A stretch of 64,000 nucleotides of DNA from Gnetum montanum. Its lineage: Eukaryota > Streptophyta > Gnetopsida > Gnetales > Gnetaceae. Both the position numbers and the translations under genes were made by a program. The stretch covers positions 350,657 to 414,656 of the forward strand of contig MNCI01002801.1 of the NCBI GenBank assembly GCA_015680685.1, given 5' to 3'. Every line of letters begins with the position of its first letter. The first letter of the stretch is position 1. The notes under the pieces are model-generated. The model was given only the letters and a program-made list of their open reading frames with translations. It was not told the DNA's origin and ran no database searches. Shown piece by piece: positions 1-12,560 of the stretch.

Positions 1-506
1 TGTACTTATATACTTAATCTATCTAGCTTATCTCTCTTAATTACTTAATTAGATTAATTACTAGGAAATATCAAATAAATAATTGACAACATTAAATGCA
101 TGAATAAACATCTAAACAATCTAGAATGCTGCAAGGTTTATCAAGAAGCTCATCTTTATTGCCGTACATACGCTCATGCTTAGGTACAACAATGCTCGAA
201 TAAAGATTCGTACACTTAATGACTCCTACTGCGGGCACTCGAGAAAATATTCTAACTTTAAAATGAACAAACTTCAAGAGCTTTGCTACTACTATGACTT
301 GAATGTTCATAAACGTGGCTAGGAGCTCGTATTTATAGTTTTTGCTATAGTACTACGTCGACGTGATCCCATAAATGTAGTAAATGCTACATTGATGTAG
401 CCTTGTTGATGGGGCAACACCACATAAATAGGGCCCCATCAATAGGGAATTATTGATGAGGCGACATTAATGGAGGTCCATTGATGTGACACTTTGACAC
501 TCATCA
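1..506 (-). repeat. 3' LTR of element A (partial)
   Basis: About 500 bp of LTR ending (plus-strand view) in CTCATCA, the inverted complement of the TGATGAG terminus seen on related LTRs here. Positions 120-320 align by eye with 16590-16800 of the solo LTR, sharing the block with CTCGAATAAAGATTCG. The rest lies outside the window. Confidence 0.75.
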
Positions 507-520
507 TATGCCCATGACTG
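507..520 (-). other. Polypurine tract of element A
   Basis: Directly inside the LTR. In element sense it reads CAGTCATGGGCATA, matching CAGTCGTGGGGCTA of element D (15236-15249) and CAGTTGTGGGGCTA of element B. It is degenerate. Confidence 0.6.
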
Positions 521-689
521 AATGAAAACAAGTCCTTAAGTTCCTTTACAAAATTGGAAAGGTATGGGATTATTGACCAACTCTTAACAAAACAACTCAC
601 TTGACAACATTGAGTGCTTGAGTGTCTAGATCAAACAAATTACAAAAGTTGTGGTGTTCATGATACAACATTAAACACCATGACATGAC

Positions 690-3590
690 TTTACAAAAAT
701 TTGATAACACCTCCTTTGATTGCATGAGGGTGGTAGAGAAGATCAAATAGTCCCAAGCGGTGGTGACTCCTAAGGCTCTAAAGGACCTTCATTGGCTTTA
801 GGCACGTGCAATAGCTGAGGTGGCTATGGCTATCCTGTTGTAGCTACAACCTCTAGTGGAAGGTAAAAGGCATCAACTAATGTCTTCATCTTCTCCTCCT
901 TACTCTGGGGATCATTCACAGTTCACGTAGCATCACCAATGTCAACTAGAATGGGGACAACCCATGGATAGGGCATTATCATGAATATTTCCTTTACATT
1001 GACAAACCAAACAACAAATTATTTATGTTTAATGTCAAACACTGTGATTTTGTTCTATAGCTCCTAGTATCATTCATCCTCTTAGCCAAGTTCTCAGCAG
1101 TTGATCATTGATTCATGAATTATGCCTTGAGTACTTCAAGTTCAGTGTTTGTCACCACAAGCTTCTACTTGGTGTCCTTGTGATGCTTGAACTTGACCTT
1201 GTACAGCAAGTACGAGCTGGCCACCTACTTCTCTAATTCAAATTGCAGTTTTCTAGCATTCAACATGGCTAGATTTTCATAATGGAGATTGGCAAGCTTC
1301 ATGTACTCTATCATCTCCTTGATTTGCAACTCCTTCATGCAGATTTCCACTTTATTATAGGTGTCTATCCCATTAATGAAGGGTTTCCACAACTCTTTTC
1401 CTTGTTGGAAGGTCTCATTTACCTTTGCCTTCACTAACTGGATGTGCTTCAAATTTACTTCTTTTTATAGACCGACCTACTCTCTATAATGATCCTTGAC
1501 TCTCTCAAATTTAAGAGTCTTCAATTTTTATGTGGCTACCTCAATCACAGTTTTCTAGTGAAGAGCGTAAACTTCCTCCATGGAGAGATTTCTATTTTTC
1601 CACTATCAATCTCTTCAATTCCATGTTTGCTCTAGCCAGTTACTTATTCTGTTGATGGATGAAATTAGTTAATTATTACTTGTGTACATTAACATTCTAG
1701 AGGCAATGGTTTTTTGTGGTCAATTGGACATTCTCCTAGTGTGTCTAATCCAAGGTCTTCTTAATCTTGTGCTATGGCCTTTGCCAAGGATTAATAGAAC
1801 ACCACCATCTCCACTGCACCCTCAACTCCTTTGAGTTTGGTGTGAAGCTATTCCAAAGCTTCATCTTTTATTAGTGCTAGCTTGAGGAATGCGGGATCAG
1901 TAATCTAGGCTCTTAATTTGGCAACTTTAGTAGCTAAGCATTCATAAAGTTCTTTGGTTCTTTCAAGTTGCCCCTCCAAAATGATATTCTTACCTCTTTC
2001 ATCTAGAAACTTTGACTAGTTCGCAGTGATAGTGTTTGGAGGCTTAAAGACATCTAGAAGTGGTTTCCATGTTCCCACTAGTTGATCTAGTAGTTTTTCA
2101 TGTTACGCTAAGTTTATTTTGTTGCTTTTGATTCTTGTGGATGTCTACACATCCTTGCATGTAGTGATGTCTGGTACAAATGTCGCAGGTGCATTGAGTA
2201 TTTTGGCAATACAGTCAATGACCACTTCTGCTAATGTCTCTTATCATTAGTGCTACATCACCAATATAGTTACCTCCTCACCCTCCTCTAAGAACACTAA
2301 GAAAGTTGCAATGTTCTTAGAGATTTCTGAGAGTGAGTGTTATTCTATGAGAGATACTATGACCTCTTTAGTGCTCAAATTTGAACTTATAGGTAGTTTT
2401 GTTCTTTGGGATGAGAAAATGGATCCACCCTCATCCATCAAACTAATTATTCAAGCCACCTCATTAAGGTGACTCATGGTTGGTCTTTATATGAATGGGT
2501 CCCTTCAACTTATGCCTGCTCATTGCTCTTGACCACTTAAGAGCCATTCTCTATATTCTCGTGACTATTGGGTGATTACAGTGATGTTTGGCACCATTTT
2601 TTAAGTGGTAGGTGGAAGTGGTGATCGCTATTCCTCTTCTTAGATGGTAGTTACAGGAATCTTATCCTTCATCATTTCTATCCAGTTGGTGGCTGGAATA
2701 ATTCTAATAGTATCATTGGTGTAACAGACTATCAAAGTTTCTTGATGAGTCATGGAAAGGGGAGTGCCTTTCTTCCATGTTCGTTTTCTTTAAATTGCTT
2801 CTCCATCTCTAGATAGATCAGCAGTGGAAGGTTAACTAGGAATCTCCCACTCAAAGTAACACATGCTTGGGTAGAGAAGGTAGTGATTATGCTTGGCCTC
2901 ACTGTGGGATTGAGCTGGAAGGCCACAATCTTATAATAAATCCTCTCTACTAATGTAAGCATGTCAAACTCCTTGCAGTTGATGCCATAACATCGTTGCA
3001 CCCATTCTTTCTTGATACTGAGATTTGCTTGCATTGAGATATCAGTAATGTTCACCCTTGTTTTAGGCAACCAAAGCACTATAGTAATGGCCTATGCCAA
3101 GTAGGACACTAAGATGTCCTTGATTTTCACTGTTGATCTAGGCTGCCTGTTATTCCAGAATAGAAATGTCTCTCCCATGTACCACTCCCCGATGGAAGTG
3201 ATGATTGGCCACATGGGAGAGGCCTTTAGCTAGTCCTGCACTTCTCTTGGTGCATGCTCTAGGAAAGGACCAAAGTTTAACTCCTAGAGCATTGATTTTT
3301 GGACCTTCCTTGATTTGATTTGATTCATGCAGGCCTATGTTAAGGTCATCTCAAGATTTGCTAGTTGTGTTGGCACATCATCCCGATGAGAGTATTTTGT
3401 TGTTACTATTGCTAGTTCTAGAATCTATCTGATAGATTCCACTTCTACTTCTTCCCTAAGAGGACCTATGGCATGGGTTGCCAATGGTTCTTCTTGCGGC
3501 TGTTCTTGGCCCCTTCCCATTCTAGGCCATTTCTCCCTTAGTTGGGATAGTCCTACTTCCTATGTGTGCTTTCCTTTTGGTGCCATCTGC
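690..3590 (-). pseudogene. Accessory ORF downstream of integrase, element A
   Basis: A broken sense-strand reading frame between integrase and the 3' LTR, where Athila elements usually carry an env-like ORF. A start with MAPKGK lies near 3590. The best open pieces are 2750-3079 and 1225-1452. The first contains a stretch (KEWVQRCYGINCKEFD then LTLVERIYYKI) that matches element D at 27930-28030. The second is lysine- and glutamate-rich and looks like coiled coil (EYMKLANLHYENLAMLN). I see no signal peptide or clear transmembrane segment, so calling it an envelope is not supported. Its function is unknown. Stops and frameshifts are frequent. Confidence 0.6.
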
Positions 3591-5350
3591 AGTCACAACA
3601 TATCCATGGATTAGTAGATGAAATGTGTAACTTTAAAGTTTTGAATGTCTTTTCTCATTAGTTAGTTAGTTACACTTTGGCTATTGTTGGACCATAGAAA
3701 ATTAATTATTTTGTTATTATTTTATTAATTAATTATTATAATTATCACCAAAGCTTGTTAGAAAGGTTTACCTCTTGTAATTTAGTATTTAATAGTTGAT
3801 TTTTTCAATTAAACCTTTGTGGGAGCTAGAAAAATTGCAAATTTTTTTTGTTAAAAATGGTATATTTGTGGCCCCCATGACAAAGAGCTTACCTTCGGTT
3901 GCTGTAGGGTCAAAGAATGAAGTGACTTGGATAAAAAATTTATGAGTTATGGGCTTTGGAAGGTTCTTGACTTAGAAAAATTGAAAAACTCCTTTGGCAT
4001 TTATGAGAAAATGTAAAATTTTCCAAGTGGGGTTGCACCTATTTATAGTATTTTTCCCTTATGTTGATGGGGCCTTGTATATGGGCCTCTTATACAGGTC
4101 TGCTTCATTGACGAGGCCTCATATACGAGGCCCATCTGTAAAATGTTTCAAATGTCAATATCTCAAAAAATATAAGGAATTTTTCAATGAAATTTGGGTA
4201 CATGAAATCCCAGAAAAGCCAAGAATATGATAAAATCATTGAAGAAGGTGGAGTGGATCCCAATTTAAATGATAAAGATCCTCTTTAATGAGTTATGGAC
4301 AACATAAATGGATGATGGAGAAGGTGGAGTGGCATTCCAAACTAAGGTCATAAGAAGTTCCTTGTGAAGTTTATGTTTAAAATGACCTGAGAAGATCCAT
4401 CCTTAGTCCAGACCAAAACCAACCTCTTTTAGTGACTTCGCATGACCACTCTAAGACTCATCCACCCTCTCGAGACACAAGAGTGCCTCCACAAAACAAC
4501 TACCATTCCATAAGGCGAAGAAAAAAGAAGTAGGAACTGAGAAAGGGCCTTAGTTAGAGGGGACCTTCAAGCATGGGTAACATGTCTTTCTAGTTCCATG
4601 ACTAGTGCTTGTAGCTCATTTATTTGTCTAAAGTATGTGCTTTGAATTCCTATCATGTTTTTTGTTTTATTTTGTTTTTTTCCCTATTTTTTTTCCTTTT
4701 GGATGGGAGCCATACCATGCAAAGACTTTATTTGACTTCCTATAGTTGATGATATGGAATGGTAAGTAGCTCATGAAAATACTCAAGAACCCAAGTAAGT
4801 AGAAGAGTAAAAAGAGTATTGAGTCCCCTTGAAGTAACACCCTGTGCAAACCTTTGAATCTTTCTCAATTTCAAAAACTACTAAGGTCACAAATTTATTA
4901 AAAGTTTATTTAATGAAAAGGAATCTCAAACTTCAAAAACAAGGAAAACCATAGAGTTTTTGGATGGGTGGATGTCATGGACTCACTACCTATTTGATAA
5001 AAAAGAAACCATGGCTAAGCCATTGATACAAAAATTCAAAAATAGAAACCAAACATTAGTAAGTAAAAAATAAATCACAAAGCACCATTAGTAATAGCTA
5101 CAACACCATTGTGTCCTATGATAATAAAGCATTTTTATTAGTAAAAATTTGAAAATCACACTCAAAGAAAACAAAGTAAAATATATAAGAATGTGTAAAA
5201 TATCCAAGAAAGATTCAAATGTAAAAATGGAAAAAATTTTGAAAATCAAAAAGTTGTAAAACAAATAAATTGCAAAATCAAAAATGTAAAAAACAAAAAA
5301 AAAATGAGGAGCCATACGAATGATTATCATGAATGGCCATCTACCCCATG
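3591..5350 (-). other. Spacer of element A between accessory ORF and integrase
   Basis: Non-coding, A+T-rich. 5088-5330 is a purely low-complexity A-rich stretch (T-rich in element sense). Equivalent T-rich stretches follow integrase in element B (25680-25830) and lie in the same place in D (30390-30690), so it is a conserved part of the family. No gene seen. Confidence 0.6.
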
Positions 5351-6780
5351 ACTAAGTTGGAAGGAAGAGATTCGAAAAATCAAGCATGGTTGTCCATCTA
5401 TTGAGGTATTTGTTGCACTGGCTTACTTGGGCTCATGGAAAAGCTTTACTTATTGGATGTTAATCATCTACTTTTTATTTGGGCTCTTAGGTTTGTATAT
5501 GGTCATGGCCCCAGAAGGAAAGGTTTCATTAATTACATAAGGTCCCTTCCACAATGTTTGGAATTTAGTTTTTTGAGTTACATGTGTGGGGTTCAAGTAG
5601 AGAACCTTATCTCCTAGTTGAAATTCCACTTTCTGTATTCTTAGGTCATGTCATTATTTTTTGAATGCCTTGTGCACTTCATTCAAAGATAGGGCCACCA
5701 ATCAATTTTCATCTAGCATGTTGAGGTTAATCAGTCTTTCTCTATGTGCTAGGCTTAGGTCAAGGTCCAAGTCATAGGCTATTGAGTGTACGGAGCTTGA
5801 ATTGAACTAGAAGTGATGGAATTTTTTTGTACACTAACTCATAGGGATAGTAGCCAATAAGGAGTTTCCATGTTGAGTAGTAGGCCCAAAGGGCATCATT
5901 GAGTTGTGTGCTCTAATCTCTCCTATATTTTCTTATGGTTCTTGTTAGGATCTTTGTAATCTCCTAATTAGTTACCTCTGGTTAACTATTGGCTTGGGGG
6001 TGATAGGATGTTGTTAATTTATGTTCAACCCCCAAGCATTACATCAACTTTCTAAGAGTGGCACTTGTGAAATGAGTTTCATTATTAGAAATTAGTGCAC
6101 ATGGCACCCCAAACCTATTTACAACATGTTTTTATACAAATCTAGCAGCAGTGGATGATGTACAATTGGTGATAACTACTGCTTCTGTCCATTTGATATA
6201 GTAGTTGACTACTACAATGATATACACCTTTCAATTGGGCATAGGCATGATGGGACCCATGAAGTCTATGCCCCATATGTTAAAGGGCTTCAGTGGTTGA
6301 ATTCACTATTGAGAATCCTCCCTTCATGTAGTCATCCCACCATATCTTTAATAACATTCACAAGATTGGACAAATTGGTGGGCATCCCTGAAGATTATAG
6401 GCCAATAATATCCTACCATCAAGATTTTTATGGCCTTGTGTCTCCTTGCATAGTGGCCTCTATAAGGGCCTTTGTGAGCATCTTGGAAAACACATAATTG
6501 ATCCACATCAGGGACATACTAATGAACTAGGCCATTAACATACACATTGTAAAGGTGTCCATTAATTTCCATGAAGTATTTAGCCTGATGAAGAAACTAT
6601 TGTTTCTTCCTAAAGTCTGATTCTTGTGGCATCTCCTGAGTGAGAAGGTAAGTGAGGATGCCATCATACCATTTTGGTTTAGTAGGTACTTGGTCATTTA
6701 TTAGTCTTGTAAAGAGGAGTTCATCTATAAATTGATCAAAGAGTGGACTCTCTTCCTCTTTATTGTCCCATATTAACTAA
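5351..6780 (-). pseudogene. Integrase of element A
   Basis: Degenerate Ty3/gypsy integrase. From high to low coordinates: a remnant of the HHCC zinc finger with a YYWPIIF-type peptide (about 6380-6480), the core with a WGIDFMGPI peptide near 6270, and a C-terminal GPY/F-type module near 5490-5560 (LWKGPYVINETFPSGAM). The core is interrupted by stops. The homologous segment of element B (24370-25570) lines up throughout. Integrase inserts element cDNA into the genome; this copy cannot be functional. Confidence 0.75.
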
Positions 6781-7990
6781 GAAAGGTGGTCAATGATCAT
6801 ATTCTTAGTCCCTTTCTAACCTACCATTCTAAGATTGCATTCCTGCATAGTATGATACAAGGGCTCACCATTGGCTTATTCATTAGGAAGTGGATGGTAT
6901 TATGGTTTGCGTGCATAAACACTTTGTAGCAAAGCACATAGTGCTAGAACTTTTTAAGATCATACATCACTAGCATTAGTTCTTTCTTAGTTGCGTTGTA
7001 ATTTAATTGTGCATCCACAATGCTTTGGCTCACATAGTGGATGTAATATAGATGTTTCTTATCATCCAACTATGTAAGCACAGCTCCCAAGGAATATTTA
7101 GATGCATATGTCATTATGTGAAATGGTCTGGACTAGTCTGATACTTGTAGAATTAGAGTTTTTACAAGTTTTTATTTTAGTAGTTGGAATGCATGTTCAT
7201 ACTTTTTAGTCCAAACAAATGATGCATCTTTCTTTGTAAGCTCAACTATGACTTTATGATCTTAGAGAAATTCTCTATGAATCACTGGTAGTAGCCAGTG
7301 TGTCCAAGGAATGATCGAAGATCTTTAACTATCTTTGGTTGATATGTAATTCCTTGGATGACCCTTATCTTTTTTGGGTCTACCTTAATCCCTTTTTATG
7401 AAATTCAGTGCCGTAGTACTATGCATTCCTGGACCATTAGCTAGCTTTTATGCTAATTAAGCCTAAGATTTGTTTCAACATATCTTTTCAATACCTACTC
7501 AAGGTGATCTAGGGCTTGCTCAAATGTAGCCCCATAGGTAGAGAAGTCATCCATAAAGATTTCTACCCTGCTACCAATCTTCTGTTGAAAAATGCTAACG
7601 ACCAGGGGTTCAAATGTTACAAGGGCATTACATAGATCAAATGGCATCTTACAATATGCAAAAGTTCCCCAAGGACTTGTAAATGTTGTCTTGCCCTTAT
7701 CCTTGGGTGAAATTTGGATTTGGTTATAGCCACTATAACCATCTAAGAAGCTATAGTAGCAATATCCAAAAATGTTGTCCAACACTTAGTCCGAAAATGA
7801 CAATGAAAAATGATCTTTAAATGTTGTCATGTTCAAGAGTCTAAAGTCGATGTAGAACCACCACTTGCTACCTCTCTTTGGCACTATTACAAGTGGACTA
7901 ATCCACTTGCTATCCACGATGGGATAGATGAACTCTACCTTAACAAGTTGTTCTATTTTCTCCTTGATGATCTACTTCAATTTGGGACTC
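6781..7990 (-). pseudogene. Reverse transcriptase-RNase H of element A
   Basis: RT is read from about 7990 down. It includes a WWFYIDFRLLN peptide near 7850 and an open 96-codon piece (7495-7785) with FLDGYSGYNQI, TFTSPWGTFAY and the catalytic box as FMDD. RNase H follows at lower coordinates with TKKELMLV and a HANH peptide where HTDH is usual (an aspartate lost to asparagine). Frameshifts and stops separate the pieces. The wording matches Athila-type RTs. It is a relic. Confidence 0.8.
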
Positions 7991-8186
7991 AATCACCTCT
8001 GTAGCTACTTTCTTGGCTTCATGGCTAGGTCGATGTAGATATGATGCTAGCATATCCTTGGATCAATTCTAATTAGCTCAAGATATGACCAAGCAAAGGT
8101 TGTTAACCACTTGTTGACAACTTGCAACAACTTATCTTTTTGTTCTAGAGCAAGATTTGCATTGATTATAACCAACTTATCATTGT

Positions 8187-8960
8187 TTAGAAATGCATAC
8201 TCCATGTTGGTTGATAGAGTTTTAACTCTAAGGACTCATGCTTGAAATTATCAGGGATTTCCAACTCTCCCCAATAGGTATCATCATTTTCTTCATCATT
8301 AGAGAGTTGGTAATGAACTTGCTCAAGTTCATCCATGCTTTCGACATAGGCACATGTCAGGTGTTTAGTAGGTTCCATGCATAGTGTGCTACTATTAGAG
8401 TCAGCTATCAGCCATTGGATGTCTCTTGTTTTGTGGCTATTGTGTACAAGCACCTTTGAATATCTATGTCATGTGCACACTAATTGCATGCTTTAATGAA
8501 TGTACTCTTGATGAACTAGATCTTTTACATACAATTGCACCCATTATCACTGTACATGATGCATGGAACACACTTCTTCTCTAGCCTTCCAAATTTATTT
8601 GCCTTGGAAATTTTAAAGGAAAGGTTCCTTATGCCCATATGTGCATCTGTTGTGCTTAACCATGTCCTTCTCATAATGATGGAAAAGTTACCTTTGGAAT
8701 TTTCTACCTTGATCACCAAAAACTAAGTAGGGTAGGACCACCACCTACAAACTAGGATCACAATGTCCTCCACTAATCCCAAAGGAATAATGATTGATTG
8801 GTTTGCCAATTCTAAATGGATGTTGCTCTTCTTAGAGGTGGTAGGTTCCAGGCTTTGTACATGTCATGGGAGATGAGATTGACATCGAAACTAGAATTAA
8901 GAAGTGCCTTACATGGCTCATGTCCAACAATCTATAAGTAAATGAGAGGACTTCCTAGGT
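8187..8960 (-). pseudogene. Protease and protease-RT linker of element A
   Basis: A retropepsin-like domain lies at about 8525-8950. The catalytic D-S/T-G site reads LLNSSFDVNLIS, so the aspartate is replaced by asparagine. The flap-distal part (FSIIMRRTWLS) is in 8525-8719. The linker 8187-8453 (acidic, with ESMDELEQVHYQL) is also recognisable in element B near 22620-22720. It is non-functional by the missing catalytic residue. Confidence 0.7.
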
Positions 8961-9639
8961 CAGATCTTTTTGTGGGAAGGTTGCCAGCCTTGATCCAATC
9001 AAGAACAACATGAGTTAGCATCATAGTGTGGATCTAAGGTGGCGTTTGGTTTTAAGGATACTTGAATGTATTTGATGTGGAGGATGAGGGTGTTGGAGAT
9101 ATAGGGGGACCAGCTGCATTAGGTTGTGAGGGTTCAGGAGGACTATTGGGTCAAAAGAAGGATCATTTCCTAGATTGATTATTTGAACCACTCAACTAGA
9201 AGACTAGTTGAAAATGTACAACCCTTGTAACATTTCATTACTATGGCTATGATGGAATTTCGCCTTGCATGAATGGAATAAGAGGTAACTAGGTTGAGGG
9301 TGGAGGGATGTATGTAGACAGATGTAAAGGATGGTATGGATATGGGTTCTCCCCTCAAGTAGATGGTGAATGAGTTCGATGGTACTCTAGAGGATAATAG
9401 TGATGCTAGAATGAAGTGTGGCTTATAGAACTTCATGGAGAGACAGGTTGCTGAACATAATACCGATATGGATCTAGTTTTTTTATAAGGGTACTGCTAT
9501 CTTGGCGATGGCATTGCCCATGATATGGTTGGTACCACTATTGATATTGCTCATATGGTTGTGGTGGAGCTCCAGTTGGATAATAAACTTGTTGTTGTTG
9601 GTGGAATTACCTTGGATTGCCTTGAGGATAAGGCAATCA

Positions 9640-11240
9640 TCTAGATGCTTGCCTCCATGCTAATTAAGGATTCAATGCATACATCCTAGACTCTTGTAAG
9701 TGTGACACCACAAGGAAAGATCCCTTCGGATCTTCATATTGAGAAATGTTACAACTAGTGTCATCATCAAAGTTTGTCTCCACAACCTCTTCTACTGCAG
9801 CAACTTTGCCCTTACCTCTCTGGTAGGTGCCTTCGGGTTTTTCCACCTCTAGAGGTCATGATCACTATTTTGCTCTTTAGATTCTTTAGCAATCTTCATA
9901 GTAGTTTGGAATTTCTCATCCAAAGAGTCCCATAATTTGTCAACTTTTCCTAAAATATCAGAAATAGATTTTTGGATGGGCAAGGTTTTTCTATTCATCA
10001 CTTCATCAAGTGGTAGCTTCTCCTGATCACAAAATTGGACCTCCCTTTTCCTAATGGAAGGTTCCCTATTTTATTCTTTTGTACTTTTTCTTTTTCACAA
10101 CTCACCTTCTTCTGTTGCTACCTACTCTATTAGCCTTTGTATCTTATGAGCTCTTAGTTCAAATAATCTCTCTTGTGCATAACCCTCAAGAGTTCTTTTA
10201 GTTTCTACTCTGAGCCCATCTATGATGTGGCGAAGTTGTTTCCTCTGAGAATAACCATGGCTAGGGCATTGATGTAAGATAGAATAGTATTTGCCCATGG
10301 TAACATCCAAGGGTTCATGTGTTTCCTATTTTGAACCTTGGATTTGCCTTCTCAGGTTGGACACTCTAGAGTACATATAATATTTATCATTAAATAGCTC
10401 TAGCTTTATACTCTATCTGTAGATGGATTCTGGCTCCAAGGATCGGTACCAACTTTCAGCTTCCTTAATGAGTGTCCTAGGGAAGTGTTTGAGTTTTTGC
10501 CAATTCTTTTCAATATTTTGTAAGGCATAGGCATTGTGGGAAGCTTGTAAATGTATCTACAGATTATAGTTATATCTCCCCTCAAATCTTAGGACATTGT
10601 TCATATCTAACTGTTCAATCTGACTATCTTTCACATGCCTGGTTGGAATCTTAACTAACTCTACAATGTTAAGCATGCTTTGAGTTGGTAATAAAGGCTC
10701 ATCATCATTAGTATTTTGTTGTCATTGATGATGCCATGTGTTACTCCTTTGATTACTGTGGGCATGGCGATTAGTATTATTACCTCGATGCTCACCTACA
10801 TCACGGTTGTTTCTTTTGTGGCACCTCTCAGAATCAAAAGAAGAGGAAGAAAGAGATTTTGATGAAGAGGGCGAAGAGGGAGGAGGATTGCCACCACCAT
10901 GGTGTCTACCTACTCCCCTTCGGTTATCATGACCATGTTCTTCAGTTTTCCTATCATTTGAATGCTTGTTTGATCCCTTGCCTTGACTACCATCTTTCCT
11001 TGAACCTGAATTGTGGATTTTAGATTGATTTAGGGTTACACCCTTGTCACCAATAACAAACCATAGAGAATCTTCATGCTAAGAGCCCTCAAAGGTAGGG
11101 TCCTCATTGTCATCATGGTTCAGTATGAATAAGAGATTAGTGAACCGTTTTCACTTCACAACCTCATGATGCTTCTCTTGATGTTGATCTTGCCTGTGTT
11201 GTGTGTTGTGTTGTGTTTCAGTGGGATTGTAGTCCCAATA
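9640..11240 (-). pseudogene. Gag of element A (N-terminus missing)
   Basis: Capsid-type sequence at 10122-10700 (a CPSHGYSQRKQLRHIIDGL peptide, also present in element B at 20270-20330). It is preceded by a serine/histidine/arginine-rich low-complexity stretch at 10760-11040 and followed by a YEDPKGSFLVVSHLQESRM peptide at 9664-9760 shared with B and D. The N-terminal part present in D (55893-56470) is missing. Multiple stops. Confidence 0.7.
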
Positions 11241-11612
11241 GTCATAGTCCCAATACTTATTTATTGTAATTTGCAATGAAATGAATTTACATCACTTCAA
11301 ATCTTTGCCAATTAGTTTGCCTACCATACTGAGCAGAGTCTACTCACTTCAAATCTTTGCCAATTTTCTTTTCATTTTACTATTTTAGCAGTACTTTGAA
11401 GCAACCGATGATGACTTCCTTGAAGCCATTAGGCATACACCAAAATTGCAAAAACTAAGATAGATGTACAAGACAGCAGCCTTCCAAGTTGCATCTTTGC
11501 TGATTTTTTATTTTCATTGAATCAAGTTTCCATAGCCGTTAACCCTTTTTCTTACTGTTTAATTTACATTAGAAAAACACCAAACTTTCTGTATTCGATA
11601 CATAAAACATTT
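11241..11612 (-). other. 3' flank and 3' UTR of small acidic gene, copy 1
   Basis: 11515-11612 aligns by eye with 62455-62532 beyond the second copy (shared AATCAAGTTTCC and GCAGGGGATCCC blocks), so it is probably the transcribed 3' UTR. 11241-11340 is the junction with element A; a near-duplicate phrase 'acttcaaatctttgccaatt' occurs at 11296 and 11347. Confidence 0.5.
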
Positions 11613-12107
11613 TCAAGACAGAATATCATGTGCTCGGAAGCAGGGGATCCCGTCACTCAAGGAAGAACAAGAAGAAAGATGAGATTCCCAAGGAAAAAGC
11701 GACCCTGAGAATGAATATACATTATTTTCAGTTTTTCCCAATTCAATTTCTCCCTGTGATGCTAACTGAAGCAAATCATGGCTAGACCAGGAAAAGAAAA
11801 ATTGATTAGACTCTCCCTCATCTTTGCCCACATTCTGATCCTGCTCACTGTTAAAGATTTCTGTCTCCAGGAATTCCATGAACTTGATCAGTTTCTCCTC
11901 CTCCACTACTGATTCTGCTTCTTCATCGTCACTTTCTAGCATAGGAGCTACATCCTTGAGATCCCCAAATACATTTTCCCAGTTTGTGTTGGGTTTTTTG
12001 AATTCTGCATACTCATTCAATTCCTGCACATCATCTTCTGATCTTGGTCTTTTGTTCACACATTTCCCATGATCTGGAAAAGATGTTACTGCAACTGCAA
12101 CTGCCAT
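11613..12107 (-). CDS. Small acidic plant protein, paralogue 1 (unknown function)
   Basis: An uninterrupted frame of 164 codons. I do not recognise the family. Residues 19-30 are a basic patch followed by acid (KRPRSEDDVQEL), suggestive of a nuclear localisation signal. Residues 57-85 form the best conserved block, an acidic LESDDE followed by an amphipathic helix (ESVVEEEKLIKFMEFLETEI). The C-terminus keeps SWSSHD, a WESH peptide and a GIPCF tail. The same blocks in the same order are in the copy at 62533-63087. I chose the start at MAVAVAV because the second copy also starts MAV. The frame could extend upstream only with a non-ATG start, and the extension would contain the TATA box. No intron is visible. 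Probably a real, expressed single-exon gene. Confidence 0.75.
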   Translation of the reverse strand: MAVAVAVTSFPDHGKCVNKRPRSEDDVQELNEYAEFKKPNTNWENVFGDLKDVAPMLESDDEEAESVVEEEKLIKFMEFLETEIFNSEQDQNVGKDEGESNQFFFSWSSHDLLQLASQGEIELGKTENNVYSFSGSLFPWESHLSSCSSLSDGIPCFRAHDILS

Positions 12108-12560
12108 TGTTTTTTTGTGGGTCTCTTGGCTATGATCCAAATCTGAACAATTTTGCTGACAATTTCTGCAGACTGTACTAGATTTATACAGCATCAACGG
12201 CAAGGGAACTCTGAGATTTGCTTGAGATTCAAATCTGAATTCGATTCACATTGCAAGCAATAACAATAAATGTATCAGATCCTGGGAAGATAATCATGCT
12301 ACCCGGCAAACTACAGTTTCTACGCATCTGATTCTGCGCTGATTGCATAAAGTATTTTTTCTGCTGTTTTGTCGGAATTTTGTTAGGAATCTACTGCATA
12401 TGATACCAGGAAGGAACAGCCAAAACATATATTGGATTCTTATTCTATTCATTTGTTTGTTGTTGCCGGCAATTTTCATGTATACATACTGTCATTCAGA
12501 AATCTGGCCACGATTGTGACAGAAAATTCGCAAGTTGCCGCGTCTATCCAAACCCAGACA
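12108..12560 (-). promoter_or_regulatory. Promoter and 5' UTR of paralogue 1
   Basis: A TATA box lies at 12182-12188 (TATAAAT on the minus strand), about 75 bases before the start codon. The same arrangement is found before paralogue 2. Upstream, 12280-12470 aligns with 63260-63425 (shared CCGGCAAACT, TTAGGAATCT/TTAAGAATCT and TTTGTTTGTTG blocks), so at least 400 bp of promoter was duplicated with the gene. Confidence 0.65.

Larger units (their letters stand above)
1..11280 (-). mobile_element. Athila-like Ty3/gypsy element A, 5' truncated
   Basis: A minus-strand LTR retrotransposon read from high to low coordinates as gag, protease, reverse transcriptase-RNase H, integrase, accessory ORF, polypurine tract and 3' LTR. 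The RT peptide (FLDGYSGYNQI, FMDDFS) and the domain order resemble the Athila lineage. The 3' LTR runs off the left edge of the window. The 5' LTR, primer site and gag start are absent: gag homology stops near 11240 and the small host gene's 3' flank begins. Every domain carries stop codons or frameshifts, so the copy is dead. Its LTR resembles those of elements B and D and the solo LTR, so all four belong to one family group. Confidence 0.85.

Noticed and set aside
5088-5330. Hydrophobic 80-codon frame that looks like a membrane protein
   Set aside because: It is the translation of a T-rich low-complexity tract. The equivalent tracts in B and D give similar meaningless hydrophobic frames (30390-30681, 25600-25806).
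11878-12072. Serine-rich plus-strand frame opposite the small acidic gene
   Set aside because: It is the shadow of the acidic coding region on the other strand.
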